Counted from the first letter of the stretch, positions 40,104 to 49,643 are shown. The stretch: 64,000 bases of DNA from Picocystis sp. L7 (GCA_020975725.1 QXJR01000012.1:659501-723500), one strand, 5' to 3'. A program made the numbers and translations. The notes: generated by a model from the sequence alone, not told the origin.

Positions 40104-40970
40104 CTACAGCAGGCCGCTCTTCAGCACGTTCACTCTGGCAAAGGGCCTTCCAAACGCCTGTTCGGCCACCGTGGCCCGTGTGTCCCCCATCGATTTTGCA
40201 GCCTTGAAGAAAGGAGAGTTGGAATTGTTCCTGACGGTCGGAAGTTTCTGCAGCTCGCCTATGACTTCCATGCCCTCCACGACCTCTCCAACGATGAGGT
40301 TGGTGCCGTCCAGGTCAGGGTCCGCTGCTGTTGTGATTGCGAATGCACTCCCGTTGGGCTGGGGAGGTGGCACGTCCTTCACCGTCACCAGCTTTCCCTT
40401 GGTCGCAACCAACTTCTCCGTGGGTACGAACTGGGAGTCGTCCCGATAAACTTCCAAGGAAACCAAGCCAGGTCGATCGTGCTTGAATTTTGACGCTCGC
40501 AATTCTTTGACCAGGTAGAGGGAGGAATCCCCTCCGGAGACGCGCACGGGCTGGTTGGTTCCAGAGAGGTTGAAGGACCTCACTCCAGCGTTGTAGACGA
40601 CGTTCCCCGCCACGCGCGTGAACGCCGTTTTCCTGTATCCTACGCCTTGTATTCCTTTGGCCAGTTCCAAGAAACGCTTCCCACCGATGGATTGGTCGTC
40701 CCACACTCGCACCACCACCCTCCCTAGCGGTTGTCCGTCCACTCCCACTTCGAAGAAGGCGTCGGCGGGCGCGATGCCGCCCACGTCCGTGTCCTCTGCG
40801 TCCGCCCAGGCGCGTCGGGGGACCGTCCAAGCCATGCCGGTGACCAGCAGGAGGTCCCTGCGCCTCGCATCCGATGCGAGCTGGACGCGTTCGTCCGCAC
40901 GTACTGCTCGGTCCGACCTGCCGACACGACCTACCGTACGCCCACGTGCGACGGATGAAGGACGAAGCAT
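40104..40970 (-). CDS. Thylakoid-lumen cyclophilin-type peptidyl-prolyl isomerase
   Basis: The protein has 288 residues from MLRPSSVARGRTVG. The lead is bipartite: an Arg/Ser-rich plastid part followed by RRRDLLLVTGMAWTVPRRAWA, a twin-arginine-like lumen signal with a cleavage site near AWADA. The mature part is a divergent cyclophilin fold (FFEVGVDGQPLGRVVVRVWD, GTNLIVGEVVEGMEVIGELQ, KLPTVRNN). The classical active-site Arg/Phe/Gln block is altered, as in plant lumen cyclophilins such as CYP26-2 or CYP28, so isomerase activity is uncertain. Its 5' end overlaps, on the opposite strand, the proposed start of the DUF6737 gene. An internal Met (MAWTVPRR) could be used but would remove the plastid signal. 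Confidence 0.85.
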   Translation of the reverse strand: MLRPSSVARGRTVGRVGRSDRAVRADERVQLASDARRRDLLLVTGMAWTVPRRAWADAEDTDVGGIAPADAFFEVGVDGQPLGRVVVRVWDDQSIGGKRFLELAKGIQGVGYRKTAFTRVAGNVVYNAGVRSFNLSGTNQPVRVSGGDSSLYLVKELRASKFKHDRPGLVSLEVYRDDSQFVPTEKLVATKGKLVTVKDVPPPQPNGSAFAITTAADPDLDGTNLIVGEVVEGMEVIGELQKLPTVRNNSNSPFFKAAKSMGDTRATVAEQAFGRPFARVNVLKSGLL

Positions 40971-41268
40971 CCCTGGTGAGACGGAAGAGGACCTTCCGGA
41001 GAGCGTGTGGGCGCTCAAACCGTGGTGGTGCCAACCATACAGCATCTTGACCACCGGTGCGACGTTGGTGGGAGGTTCGGCCTACGTCTCTCGCGATTGG
41101 GAAACGACCTGGTTGCGTGTTTTGTCGGTTGGTTTGGTGGCTGCTGCGGTGTTGTTGTGGTGGTCGGCCTTTCTGGTGGCTTATCCACGTGCTTACGCCA
41201 CCTACCGAAGCCAATGGAAGCGGCAGCAAGTGCGTGATTCGGACGCCTTCCCACAGGATCGAAGCTGA
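40834..41268 (+). CDS. DUF6737-like plastid membrane protein
   Basis: The protein has 144 residues. Residues ~55-125 contain SVWALKPWWCQPYSILTTGA and LLWWSAFLVAYPRAYATYR with two hydrophobic helices. This S-V-W-x-x-K-P-W-W-C-Q-P-[WY]-S-I pattern is the core of DUF6737, found in cyanobacteria and plastids; function unknown. The only in-frame ATG that leaves a sensible lead is at 40834. It gives MPVTSRRSLRLASDASWTR, an excellent Ser/Arg transit peptide, but this part lies antisense to the cyclophilin's own lead (137-base overlap). The ATG at 40953 is out of frame. Either the two genes overlap head to head, or translation begins elsewhere. Confidence 0.7.
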   Translation: MPVTSRRSLRLASDASWTRSSARTARSDLPTRPTVRPRATDEGRSIPGETEEDLPESVWALKPWWCQPYSILTTGATLVGGSAYVSRDWETTWLRVLSVGLVAAAVLLWWSAFLVAYPRAYATYRSQWKRQQVRDSDAFPQDRS

Positions 41269-41526
41269 ACGTCCCTCGTCCGAGATGGCGAATCCTCGGT
41301 CTATCCACCTTCGGATCCCATGCTTTTCGGTTTCAAAAGGTGGGGATAGAAAGGGAAACTCGAGACCCCCGAACCAGGAACGCAGAAGGAGGGATGGGAA
41401 GGATCTACGAGGCTTCCGTAGGGGAGGAGGCGACACCGAGGTCCCCAACCAAGGGAACGGGTGCAATGGATCGGCAAGGCCAACACCCGTTTATTTCAAA
41501 GGTGGCGAGAGCGAATGCATGGAACA

Positions 41527-42816
41527 CTAACGGGCCTTGCGACGAGCCTCCACTTCCTTCTCGTCCAAATCGGCCGCGTGCTTCTGGGCGAACTCCTGGA
41601 TGCAAGAGAGGATGAACACGCCCACGATGGTAAACACAAGCAAAGACCAGACTGTTGGACGATGAGACCACACCGCCGCTGCGATCTCCTTCCAAGTCGA
41701 TGTGTGAAGGAAGTCTGCCTCCTTCTCCCAAATCCAACGAGGGTCGGAGATGGCTTCAGCCGCTCGCCGCTCGGTATTCGCCTCGAACTCGCTCAACTTC
41801 TCCGCCAGAAGCTTCTCCATGACCTGAGCGGGAGGACCGTGGAATTTTTCCGGGAAGAGGTGTGCAAAGGGAACCTGACCAGGCAGAAACCTGCCCAAGA
41901 TCTGCAAGAACCTGGCCCTCGATGCCTTACGGAACACCGTCACAAAAAATGCAATCTGCAAGTTGACCTTGACCACGGCCTTTCCGAGCACGGTTGCTCC
42001 GAAGAACGTCCAGAACGGCATGAGGAAATGACCGCAGCACATGCCACAAAGATCGAAGGTTAGGTTCGGGTAGGCGGACATCAAGAAGACGCCAAAGAAT
42101 CCCCATTCCTGTAACAGCTTGATCATGTTCTTGGTCATCTTTTGCACCAACCGTTCCATTGTTCCAGCCTTGTGCTTGTGGTGCACGTCCTCCAGAGCGT
42201 CCTCGAGCTCGTGGATCTTCTTCCCGGCCAAGGCCGCGGAGTAACTCAGAGCATACGGAGGTATTTCACCGATCGCCGTACCGAGTCCCCACAGGAAAGC
42301 AGGAAGGACGACCTTGGTCCAGAGCTGCAAGAAGGTGACCTCGTATTTTTCGCCTCCGAGGCATTGGAATCCTTCGGAGCTCCACCACATGTCGGTCATG
42401 GAAACAAAATTAACGCTGTGGCATCTTTCAGCGGTGAGCACCACCTTGAGCATGTGCGGGAAAAGGAAGAGGATCCCCGAATGCATGCCGCTTCCGAGTC
42501 CTATGGACGAGAGTATCCCTAGACCGATCCACCACACCACGTACGCCAGGTACTGATCGACGATCTGCGCGTGTCCCCACCCTTTGAGGATGGCGTAGAC
42601 GGCGATCGACGGATATCCGATCGCGAACATGGTCTTGTGCTTGGCCACCGCTCTCATTCCTTTGATCGATCCATCCTTGGCTTCGGCGAAGGCGAGCTTC
42701 AAGGTCTTCCAGGGTGCCTTTCTGAGCGTGATGTTCTTCCTTCGTTCCAGCTGTGCTTTGCGTAGTTCGATCCACTCCCCTTCCGTTTCGTGCTGTGCAG
42801 TTTCGATCCCGTCCAT
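41527..42816 (-). CDS. VMP1: VMP1-like autophagy / ER scramblase protein
   Basis: The protein has 429 residues, the normal VMP1 length. The N-terminus is charged and cytosolic (RRKNITLRKAPWKTLKLAF). Hydrophobic segments follow, with the diagnostic block SSIGLGSGMHSGILFLFPHM, then WGLGTAIGEIPPYALSYSA, WGFFGVFLMSAYPNLTFDLCG and CGHFLMPFWTFFGATVLGKA, which form the VTT (SNARE-associated/DedA) core. A last hydrophobic helix (WSLLVFTIVGVFILSCI) and a charged tail end it. VMP1 works in the ER membrane, moves phospholipids between leaflets and is needed for autophagosome formation; plant homologues are KMS1/KMS2. It shares a ~410-base promoter region with the RAD54B-like gene. Confidence 0.93.
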   Translation of the reverse strand: MDGIETAQHETEGEWIELRKAQLERRKNITLRKAPWKTLKLAFAEAKDGSIKGMRAVAKHKTMFAIGYPSIAVYAILKGWGHAQIVDQYLAYVVWWIGLGILSSIGLGSGMHSGILFLFPHMLKVVLTAERCHSVNFVSMTDMWWSSEGFQCLGGEKYEVTFLQLWTKVVLPAFLWGLGTAIGEIPPYALSYSAALAGKKIHELEDALEDVHHKHKAGTMERLVQKMTKNMIKLLQEWGFFGVFLMSAYPNLTFDLCGMCCGHFLMPFWTFFGATVLGKAVVKVNLQIAFFVTVFRKASRARFLQILGRFLPGQVPFAHLFPEKFHGPPAQVMEKLLAEKLSEFEANTERRAAEAISDPRWIWEKEADFLHTSTWKEIAAAVWSHRPTVWSLLVFTIVGVFILSCIQEFAQKHAADLDEKEVEARRKAR

Positions 42817-43230
42817 CCGTCAGTCCTTCAGCTCGTCTTCCTGGATCGTTCCTCTTCGCAGATTTGCATCTTCCTCCCTCCTCGCGCACCGTGCTTTGTT
42901 TCTCCTGGTGGCGTGTCCGCGCCGTCTTCCCCGCCATCTCCGAGGAACGGTCGATCTCCTTCCCCGAACCCATCCACTCCGATCCAGACCTTTCGTGCAC
43001 CTCCTACACCTTCGGGGCACCCATGAGACGAAGACGAAGGACCCAATCACCCTCTCCAACACCGAGAAGGGGTCGACCCGATCGAAGTAGAGAAGGAAAG
43101 GAAGGTGAAGGAGATGGAAAGGAAGGTAAAGGGGAAAGAAAGGAACCGCCCCCGGGTGAATGGAGGAGGGAAAACAACGATCCAAAGCGTCGTCCCTGCT
43201 GCGCGTGCTGCGCTCCTGCTGCGTGGAAGG
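42817..43230. other. Divergent promoter region VMP1 / RAD54B
   Basis: The part next to VMP1 is C/T-rich on the plus strand and the part before RAD54B is purine-rich. An open frame runs into RAD54B from 43105, but the family start is at 43231. No other gene is seen. Confidence 0.5.
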
Positions 43231-45690
43231 ATGCGACGGAGTGCGGCGCCGTCGGTGGTGGAAGGGAAGGAACGAGGACAAGATGGCTCGAACAAGCGAT
43301 TCAAAGCGTTTCGACCGCCCTTGCTGGTCGAAAGGAAGGCCATGGACGGGGCGAAGGAAACCCACGGACAAACCAGAGAGAAACAGATGGAAACCGAATA
43401 CTACCGAGTGCTGTACACCAAGCGATCCATGAAAAAACAAAAAACGTACCACGATGGAGTGCTGGTGGTCAAACCGGACCACACGTGCACGCTGCTGGAC
43501 GAAGCGGGGAAGAAAATTGGACAGACCAAGTGCAAGGAAGCCAGGTCCATGCCACCTGAAGCAACCTTGAATGTGGGAAACTGGGAATCAATCATCAGCG
43601 ATAGGGTCGACGAAGCACAGTACACGAGTGGAACCGTCTTCCTGGGACACTCCGCCTCCAGCATCACAGGAAACACGCTCGCACCCGCCAAAACTAGAGC
43701 TCCCACGTTTCGCAAGCCACTCATGGACAATAACACCAACACGCAAAGACGCCCGGAAGTACACGTGCCCGCGGATGCCGTCCTGCTGAACCGGGATGCG
43801 TGGACGCAGAAAACCCAGCATCCCGTTGTGTTGCCTGCCAGGTTGAAGAAGATCTTGAGACCCCACCAGATCGATGGAGTCACCTTCATGTACCAATGCA
43901 CAATGGGGCTCAAAAATGCGTCCATCAACGGTTGCATCCTTGCCGACGAAATGGGACTCGGAAAGACCCTGCAAGCCTTGTCTCTGATCCACACCATGCT
44001 GAGCTGTGGGCCGAAAGGCAATCCTGCCATCCGTCGAGCGATCATCGTGTGTCCCTCGTCGTTGTGCAACAACTGGGCCAAAGAATGCCGCAAATGGTTT
44101 GGCGACGAGCGGCTCAGACCCCTGGTGGTGCAGACAGGCGAGAACCCCGAAGAGGCCATCTCGAATTTCTGTGTCGGTCGAAACTGGCCCCTCATGATTA
44201 TAAGCTACGAGCTGATTCGGAAATACGTTGCCAAACTGGCAGGTAGATGCGATCTACTGTTCTGCGACGAAGGGCATCGTCTCAAGAAAGCACAAGGAAA
44301 CCAAACCATACAAGCACTGCGAACACTGCACTGCCCCAAGCGGGTGATCCTTACGGGCACGCCCATCCAAAACAACATGGAGGAGTTTTACGCACTGGTG
44401 GATTTCGTCAATCCTGGCTACTTGGGCGAGCTGAGTCTATTCCGAACGGTGTACGCCGAACCCATCGCCTCGAGCAAGGACAGGAGTGCAAGCGATGATG
44501 TGAAATTGCTGGGCACGGAACGGTGTGCAGAACTGCAGCGGAGGACTGACTGCTTTCTTCTTCGGAGAGCGGCGAAGATCAACGAAGTTTATCTCCCTCC
44601 CAAGCACGAGTTCATACTGTTTTGCCCCGTGACCAGCATTCAACGCACCTTGTATCAGACACTCCTGCAACAAGCCCTGCGACACAAACTCGGCAGGGTT
44701 CAGGATGGTTCACACGGTGGCTCAACCACACAGGCCTTGTCAGTGATATTCCTGCTCCGGCAGATTTGCAATCATCCAGATTTACTGTTCTCCAAAGAGC
44801 AAGCAGTTGAAGGTCTCGAAGACGGCCTGCCAGGAGAGGACACGAATATTCTTTGCGACCTCAGGAGTGCAATTCAGACCGCGTTTCCCCCCGAATACCA
44901 AACACCCGGTCCTTCCTTGGCATCAGGAAAGACGGTCGCGCTTCTTGGCATGCTGCAGGATCTTTTTGAGCACACGGAAGAACGGGCGGTTGTTGTCTCC
45001 TCTTCTGTTCGTTGCCTTGACCTCATTCAGAAACTTTGCATTGACCGGGGATGGAAGACCTTGCGTCTGGATGGACAGACGGACGTGAAGGAAAGACAGG
45101 GATTGGTAGACAGGTTCAATGGAGGAGAAGGAAGCGTTTTCCTGCTCTCCACAACAGCAGGGGGCGCGGGGCTCAATCTTGTGGGTGCCAGCCGCCTATT
45201 CCTTTTCGACAGTAGCTGGAACCCCGCTTCTGACCTCCAAGCCATGGCTCGGGTGTGGCGAGATGGCCAGAAGAGGGAAGTCTTCATCTATCGTCTGCTC
45301 ACCGCGGGCAGCATCGAGGAGAAGATTTTTCAACGTCAAATCATGAAGGGCGAGGTCGCAGCACTTGTGTCCAATTCTGGGGATGGGGATAGCAGGAGTT
45401 TCACATCCAAGGAGCTGAAAGAGCTGTTCATCCTCCATGAAACGAGGTGCCATACCTTTGACATCATGAGGAGCGAGGACAACGCCGTGGGAAAGTGGTC
45501 GAACGTAACTGCGGCGCCCGGGGACGACATCCTGTGTAAGGCTGTCGACGACGCACACGTTTCCTTTGTGCTTCGCTCTTGCACCACTGCCACAGAAGAG
45601 CAGGATGGAACTCCCATCGTGCACGACCCTGACGATTCTGTCCCGATCAACGCCACGCAAGACATAGATGAATTGGAACTGATGGAATAA
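43231..45690 (+). CDS. RAD54B: RAD54B-like SNF2 DNA translocase
   Basis: The protein has 819 residues. The start is fixed by MRRSAAPS, the same eight residues that begin human RAD54B. A RAD54B-like N-terminal module follows (FLVLYTKR-like YYRVLYTKRSMKKQKTYHDG). The SNF2 ATPase has LRPHQIDGVTFMYQC, ILADEMGLGKTLQALSLI (Walker A, about 236-253), LLFCDEGHRLKK (DEGH box), VILTGTPIQNNMEEFYALVDF, and the C-lobe RLDGQTDVKERQGLVDRFN, LLSTTAGGAGLNLVGA and ARVWRDGQKREVFIYRLL. It moves along duplex DNA and works with RAD51 in strand invasion and turnover. The in-frame upstream ATG at 43105 is unlikely. A RAD51 paralogue gene is at 6939-7943. Confidence 0.95.
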   Translation: MRRSAAPSVVEGKERGQDGSNKRFKAFRPPLLVERKAMDGAKETHGQTREKQMETEYYRVLYTKRSMKKQKTYHDGVLVVKPDHTCTLLDEAGKKIGQTKCKEARSMPPEATLNVGNWESIISDRVDEAQYTSGTVFLGHSASSITGNTLAPAKTRAPTFRKPLMDNNTNTQRRPEVHVPADAVLLNRDAWTQKTQHPVVLPARLKKILRPHQIDGVTFMYQCTMGLKNASINGCILADEMGLGKTLQALSLIHTMLSCGPKGNPAIRRAIIVCPSSLCNNWAKECRKWFGDERLRPLVVQTGENPEEAISNFCVGRNWPLMIISYELIRKYVAKLAGRCDLLFCDEGHRLKKAQGNQTIQALRTLHCPKRVILTGTPIQNNMEEFYALVDFVNPGYLGELSLFRTVYAEPIASSKDRSASDDVKLLGTERCAELQRRTDCFLLRRAAKINEVYLPPKHEFILFCPVTSIQRTLYQTLLQQALRHKLGRVQDGSHGGSTTQALSVIFLLRQICNHPDLLFSKEQAVEGLEDGLPGEDTNILCDLRSAIQTAFPPEYQTPGPSLASGKTVALLGMLQDLFEHTEERAVVVSSSVRCLDLIQKLCIDRGWKTLRLDGQTDVKERQGLVDRFNGGEGSVFLLSTTAGGAGLNLVGASRLFLFDSSWNPASDLQAMARVWRDGQKREVFIYRLLTAGSIEEKIFQRQIMKGEVAALVSNSGDGDSRSFTSKELKELFILHETRCHTFDIMRSEDNAVGKWSNVTAAPGDDILCKAVDDAHVSFVLRSCTTATEEQDGTPIVHDPDDSVPINATQDIDELELME

Positions 45691-45816
45691 AGACACCCAT
45701 GGCGCGCAGGGATGCTAGCATTCATTCGCTTTGATTGAGAATGGGTCTGAGAACGAATTGGTCCCCCGCTTGCAGGAGCCCGCCCTCGGACGGGGCGCTC
45801 CTTTCCGGACTTGGTT

Positions 45817-46222
45817 TCATTCGCCACCACCGAATCTCCTCCGGTTGCTGTCTTTCCTAGCTGCCAACGTCCTTTCGATGTCTGCCTGCATTTCCTCCTC
45901 GTAATCTACGAGTGCGTTGGCCGCAACTGCACCCGCTCCCATGAGCACTGCGTATTGCCAGGGTCCTGCAACCGAGCACGAGCAGGCTCGCTCCCGGTCA
46001 GTCCTCCTTCTTTCCATCCGTCGTGGGTGCGGCGTCGTGGAACGGGTTCGTGGGATCTCACGAGGGATTCCTACGCGTTTCCACTTCCTCGTTCTTCGTC
46101 GTTCGTCCTCGTCCGTTCCGCGACGCACTTCTGGTCAGGGGCAGTTTTCTCACGGAGTTGATGTACACTTGCAGCGCGAATCCGAACGCGGAACCCGCAG
46201 TGGTGGCCGACAACCCCGGCAT
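45817..46222 (-). CDS. Small two-exon membrane-associated protein, plant-lineage type, function unknown
   Basis: Exons 46222-46129 and 45965-45817; intron 163 bases (GTGCGT...TTGCAG). The spliced product has 80 residues. It begins MPGLSATTAGSAFGFALQVY, continues through KLPLTRRPWQYAVLMGAGAV and ends in an acidic/basic tail (MQADIERTLAARKDSNRRRF). The junction creates L-T-R-R-P-W, which matches the L-R-x-P-W-E-H pattern I remember from small uncharacterised plant proteins of the same length. One weakly hydrophobic helix on each side of the junction suggests membrane association. I cannot give a function. The unspliced second exon alone could not start properly. The donor is of the same GTGCGT type as in the V-ATPase and LTO1 genes. 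Confidence 0.7.
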
Positions 46223-46819
46223 GTTTGCCTTCCTTTCTTCGTGCCGTTGTAGTTGCGGCCCACGACACGTTCTTTCTTTCGACCTTGTATGGATTTCGAT
46301 CGCAATCCTTTCGCTTCGTCGCGTTGGAACGGCGCTTTGTCGTGTTGGATCCGTTCGACGGGGTTCGTGGACCCGGTCCCGTACGCGTACGCGTACCTGT
46401 ACGTGCGGGTCGGATGTGGGGAGGGGGGTTTGCGGGACGGAGGATCTCGTGTCGATGGGTTCCCCTGGGCTTCCCCCTCGTTTCGAAACCAGTCCCATCG
46501 ATCGGATGCGAGTCGGGGAAGGAGGGGGAGGTTCCCACCATCTCCATCCCATCCCCCATGGGACGGATGGCCTTTCGGGCGAGGAGGTCCGGGGAACCCA
46601 ACGTGGGTGGGGAACGAGGAGTCGTGGAAGCTCCTCCCCCACCGGGAGGGGGAGGGGAGGGGGGAACCTTCGAGACACCCTCGGTATCTCAAGGCCGCCA
46701 TTGGAGGGAAGGACCGGGTTCGTTTCCGTTCGAAACCGTCGTCTCTCCTCGATCGCATGGGAACGAACACCCAGGGTGGATCCTTCCCATCCACCCACCC
46801 TCCTCCCACTTCGACGAAG
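46223..46819. other. Divergent promoter region
   Basis: This lies between the small two-exon gene (minus) and LPAAT (plus). It contains CGTACGCGTACGCGTACCTGTACG, i.e. four near-copies of a GTACGC unit at about 46379-46402, and a run of G-rich words (46417-46430 and 46650-46665). Long frames pass through but have no domain character. Confidence 0.5.
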
Positions 46820-47776
46820 ATGGAAGCGAAGATGAACACCACACGTGGATGCACGAGGATCCCCAAGGTCGCGGCGAGAACACCCAACACGTGCCATGCA
46901 AGACGACCGAAGAAATCCTCCAGAAGGGAAGGGAAAGGAACGAAGATCCTACACGCTGGCGCGCGGACGATACCGGACAGGAAACGAACCGCAAAACCAG
47001 ACGCGACGGTGCGAGCTGCGGCCCAAGGGACAGCGGCAGTTCCCGAACTGCCCAAGGAGAGCGTGCTCGACACCGCGAGGGCTCTCCTCTTCTACCTCAC
47101 CACCACCCTCCTCGCCATCCCCCTCTTCGTGTCCATGCTGGTCATGCACCCCTTCGTGATGGCCCTCGACAAGTACAAGCGCGGGGCACAACACTTCGTG
47201 AACAACGTGTGGGCCAACCTCACCACGTCCCTGTTCTTTCGGATACAGGTGATAGGCAGGGAAAACCTGCCGCCCAAAGGACAACCGGTCGTGTACGTAG
47301 CCAACCACCAAAGCTACCTGGACATCTACACGCTCTTTGCCCTGTGGAGACCGTTCAAGTTCATCTCCAAAACGTCCAACTTTCTCATTCCCATCGTGGG
47401 ATGGAGCATGTACCTGACCGGACACATCGGGCTGAAGAGGATGGATCGAAGGAGCCAGCTCGATTGCTTGAAGACGTGCGGAGAGATGCTCCAACGCGGA
47501 GCATCTGTCCTGTTCTTTCCCGAAGGGACCAGGAGCGACACGGGAGAGATGGGAGATTTCAAAAAGGGTGCCTTTTCCGTGGCAAAGAAAGCCAAGGTGT
47601 CCGTCGTGCCAATCACCCTCGTCGGGACCGGAGCTTTGATGCCCAACGGAAAGGAAGGCGTGCTGCGCCCGGGGAAGGTCAAGATGATCGTGCATCCAAG
47701 CATCCAACCAGACAAGGACGCCGACGAGATGTGCAAGGAAGCACAGGAAGTCATCGCCTCCTCCTTGCGCCACTAG
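46820..47776 (+). CDS. 1-acyl-glycerol-3-phosphate acyltransferase, probably plastidial
   Basis: The protein has 318 residues from ATG 46820 (46832 also possible). The first ~85 residues are Arg/Lys/Thr-rich and acid-poor, as in plastid transit peptides. A membrane helix pair follows (LLFYLTTTLLAIPLFVSMLVM). The acyltransferase blocks are in order: VVYVANHQSYLDIYTLF (NHxxxxD, catalytic His and Asp), FKFISKTSNFLIPIVGWSM, VLFFPEGTRSDTGEMGDFKKG (substrate-binding Arg) and VVPITLVGTGALMP. The enzyme adds the second acyl chain to make phosphatidic acid. It is like plant ATS2/LPAT1 in length and layout; plastid location is inferred from the N-terminus. It converges with the sigma factor gene (144 bases between stops). 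Confidence 0.92.
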   Translation: MEAKMNTTRGCTRIPKVAARTPNTCHARRPKKSSRREGKGTKILHAGARTIPDRKRTAKPDATVRAAAQGTAAVPELPKESVLDTARALLFYLTTTLLAIPLFVSMLVMHPFVMALDKYKRGAQHFVNNVWANLTTSLFFRIQVIGRENLPPKGQPVVYVANHQSYLDIYTLFALWRPFKFISKTSNFLIPIVGWSMYLTGHIGLKRMDRRSQLDCLKTCGEMLQRGASVLFFPEGTRSDTGEMGDFKKGAFSVAKKAKVSVVPITLVGTGALMPNGKEGVLRPGKVKMIVHPSIQPDKDADEMCKEAQEVIASSLRH

Positions 47777-47920
47777 ATCCCATCGCGTTCGACGCAGAGA
47801 GGAAAAAAGGCACGTGCATTCCGATTCATAATAAAAGAATGTTTATTTCTGGCCAGCGTGCATCAGCAGTGAGTGAGCTCATGGGATCCGCCAGGATACG
47901 CGCGCACGCCCATCAACTAA

Positions 47921-49162
47921 TCAAGCAAACATTTCTGCATAGCCCGACAACAACTCGTGGCAGGCGGGTCTTCGCATGGCCTGCAAGCCCCTCATTTCCA
48001 ACTTCCGGACCGTCTCGTGCGACACGTCCAACTCCTGCTGGACCTCCCTCAGGGTCTTGCACACCCCATCGTCCAATCCAAACCGCATTCGGATCACCGC
48101 AGCTTCCTCGGGCATGAGGGTGCTCAGGACCATGTCCAAATCTTGACCCATGAGCACGTCCTCCTCCACGTCCAGCATGCTGTCGTGTTTGAACGCGGGC
48201 TCCTCCTTGTAATCCTCGAACAACATGCTCAGCGATTTTCCACCTGCAAGCTCCCTCATCCGCTGCAACCTTTCCACGGGCATTCCAACTCTCGTGGCAA
48301 CCTCTTGCTCGCTGGGCGTCTGCCCTCGGACTTTCGAGAGCTCGGATGCCTCTTTCTTCGCCTTGTGATATTCCCGTGAGGCGTACTCCGGCAGCCTGAC
48401 GATCCCCGTGTATCCCAGCATGGCCCTACGCACGTGCATTCGCACCCAGTTGTAGGCGTAGGTACCGAAGCGTGCTTTGGACGTGGGGTCGAATTTCCTC
48501 ACCGCTTTGAGCAATCCGATGCAACCTTCCGTGACCAAATCGTCGAAGCTGAGGAACGTCATGGGCTCGTAATACTTGGCAATGGTCCACACGAGTCCTA
48601 TGTTGGCGCTGACAAGCTCTTCTCTCGCGGCCAGTCCGTCCCACACGTCCGCCAGCACCTTTTGTACGGACTCGGCTCCCACTTCTCGTGCCCATTCTTC
48701 GTCGGTGGGTTGCTTCCCTTCCATTCGGTCTCGCAGCCGCTGCCTCGCATCTTCAAGTTCGTGCAGTCGCTTCACTTTCTCCGCCAGTTCAGCTTCTTTA
48801 TCCTTGGACAGGGCCACGCGCACCTCTTTCGATGTACAGCACTTGGGTTCTTCTCGGTGGGCGAGTTTGAGTCTGTTGCTGGTGGTTTTGACGTCCGTTC
48901 TCTTGTGGCTGTCTCTTCTGACCGTCCCTCTCTTCTTCCCAGCTTCCCGGTTGCTTCGCACGGCGTTGCTTCGCACCACGTTCGTGCTCAGCACGGCGTC
49001 CCTTTCTTCGTGCTGTTTCTTGGGTCGATGTCTTTCCCTGGTCGCATCGATCGCGTTCCAAGCCCTTGTGGTGGTGGCACATTCCTCTGGATGCATCCTG
49101 AGTTGCGCCAGTGCGTTCCTGCGATCCATCACCGGTGTTCTTGCGGCGTGTGTGGTCGTCAT
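47921..49162 (-). CDS. SIG: Plastid RNA polymerase sigma-70 factor (nucleus-encoded)
   Basis: The protein has 413 residues from MTTTHAARTPVMDRR. The Thr/Arg/Ala-rich N-terminal ~110 residues serve as transit peptide and linker. Sigma regions: 1.2/2.1 with LVSANIGLVWTIAKYY, 2.2-2.4 with SFDDLVTEGCIGLLKAVRKF and ARFGTYAYNWVRMHVRRAM (-10 recognition and melting), 3 with LPEYASREYHKAKKEASEL and GQTPSEQEVATRVGM, and 4 with LPEE-like LMPEEAAVIRMRFGLDDG and TLREVQQELDVSHETVRKLE (-35 helix-turn-helix). It gives promoter specificity to the plastid-encoded polymerase, so the cell has a plastid genome. The C-terminus (LLSGYAEMFA) is slightly longer than in bacterial factors. The frame continues upstream through CT/GA simple repeat to 49591 and is not thought coding there. 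Confidence 0.95.
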   Translation of the reverse strand: MTTTHAARTPVMDRRNALAQLRMHPEECATTTRAWNAIDATRERHRPKKQHEERDAVLSTNVVRSNAVRSNREAGKKRGTVRRDSHKRTDVKTTSNRLKLAHREEPKCCTSKEVRVALSKDKEAELAEKVKRLHELEDARQRLRDRMEGKQPTDEEWAREVGAESVQKVLADVWDGLAAREELVSANIGLVWTIAKYYEPMTFLSFDDLVTEGCIGLLKAVRKFDPTSKARFGTYAYNWVRMHVRRAMLGYTGIVRLPEYASREYHKAKKEASELSKVRGQTPSEQEVATRVGMPVERLQRMRELAGGKSLSMLFEDYKEEPAFKHDSMLDVEEDVLMGQDLDMVLSTLMPEEAAVIRMRFGLDDGVCKTLREVQQELDVSHETVRKLEMRGLQAMRRPACHELLSGYAEMFA

Positions 49163-49614
49163 GGCGTGGACGTGTGGTTCTGTCCGATTCCCTGCACCAT
49201 GGTGGCACCACGTCACGAGCCACTCCCTCCCACCCCCACGAAAGGGCACCCCTTGGGACCAGCAAGGATCGAAAGGACGGGGCGTCTTTGTGCGGTCCTT
49301 GGGATGACCTCCCTCCCCCCTCTCCTCCCCCCACGAAGAGGAGGCAGGAGGTAGGAGGAAGGGGGGGGGCACGATCCCTGTGTGTGGACCCAAAGGGGGG
49401 GGGCGAACGGGAGGGTGTCCCATCGACCCTCTACCTCCTTCGGGTTCCCACCCTCGCACCTGGGTCCCTCCTCGATCGGTCGGGGTGGAGTGGGGGGTGT
49501 GGGGTGCATCCGAGACCCCTCCTCTCCTCTCTCCCTCCTCTCCTCTCCAATCCTCTCCCTCTCTCCCTCCCTCTCTCCCTATCCTCTCCACTCCTCTATC
49601 CCTCCTTTCTCGAG
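49163..49614. other. Sigma factor leader and CT-rich simple DNA
   Basis: The sigma factor promoter lies here. From about 49515 to 49610 the plus strand is nearly pure CTCTCC/CCCTCT repeat. The tyrosine-recombinase element begins right after it, and the same kind of tract resumes on its other side (52242-52340). G-runs occur at 49363-49370 and 49396-49404. Confidence 0.6.
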
Positions 49615-49643
49615 AAATATTGTAAGGTTTCGTTACAAACTGA
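49615..49643 (+). repeat. Candidate recombinase site, outer left
   Basis: Left arm AAATATTGTA is perfect, then a 9-base spacer AGGTTTCGT, then TACAAACTGA, which keeps only the first half of the consensus right arm. It marks the probable left end of the element. Confidence 0.5.
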
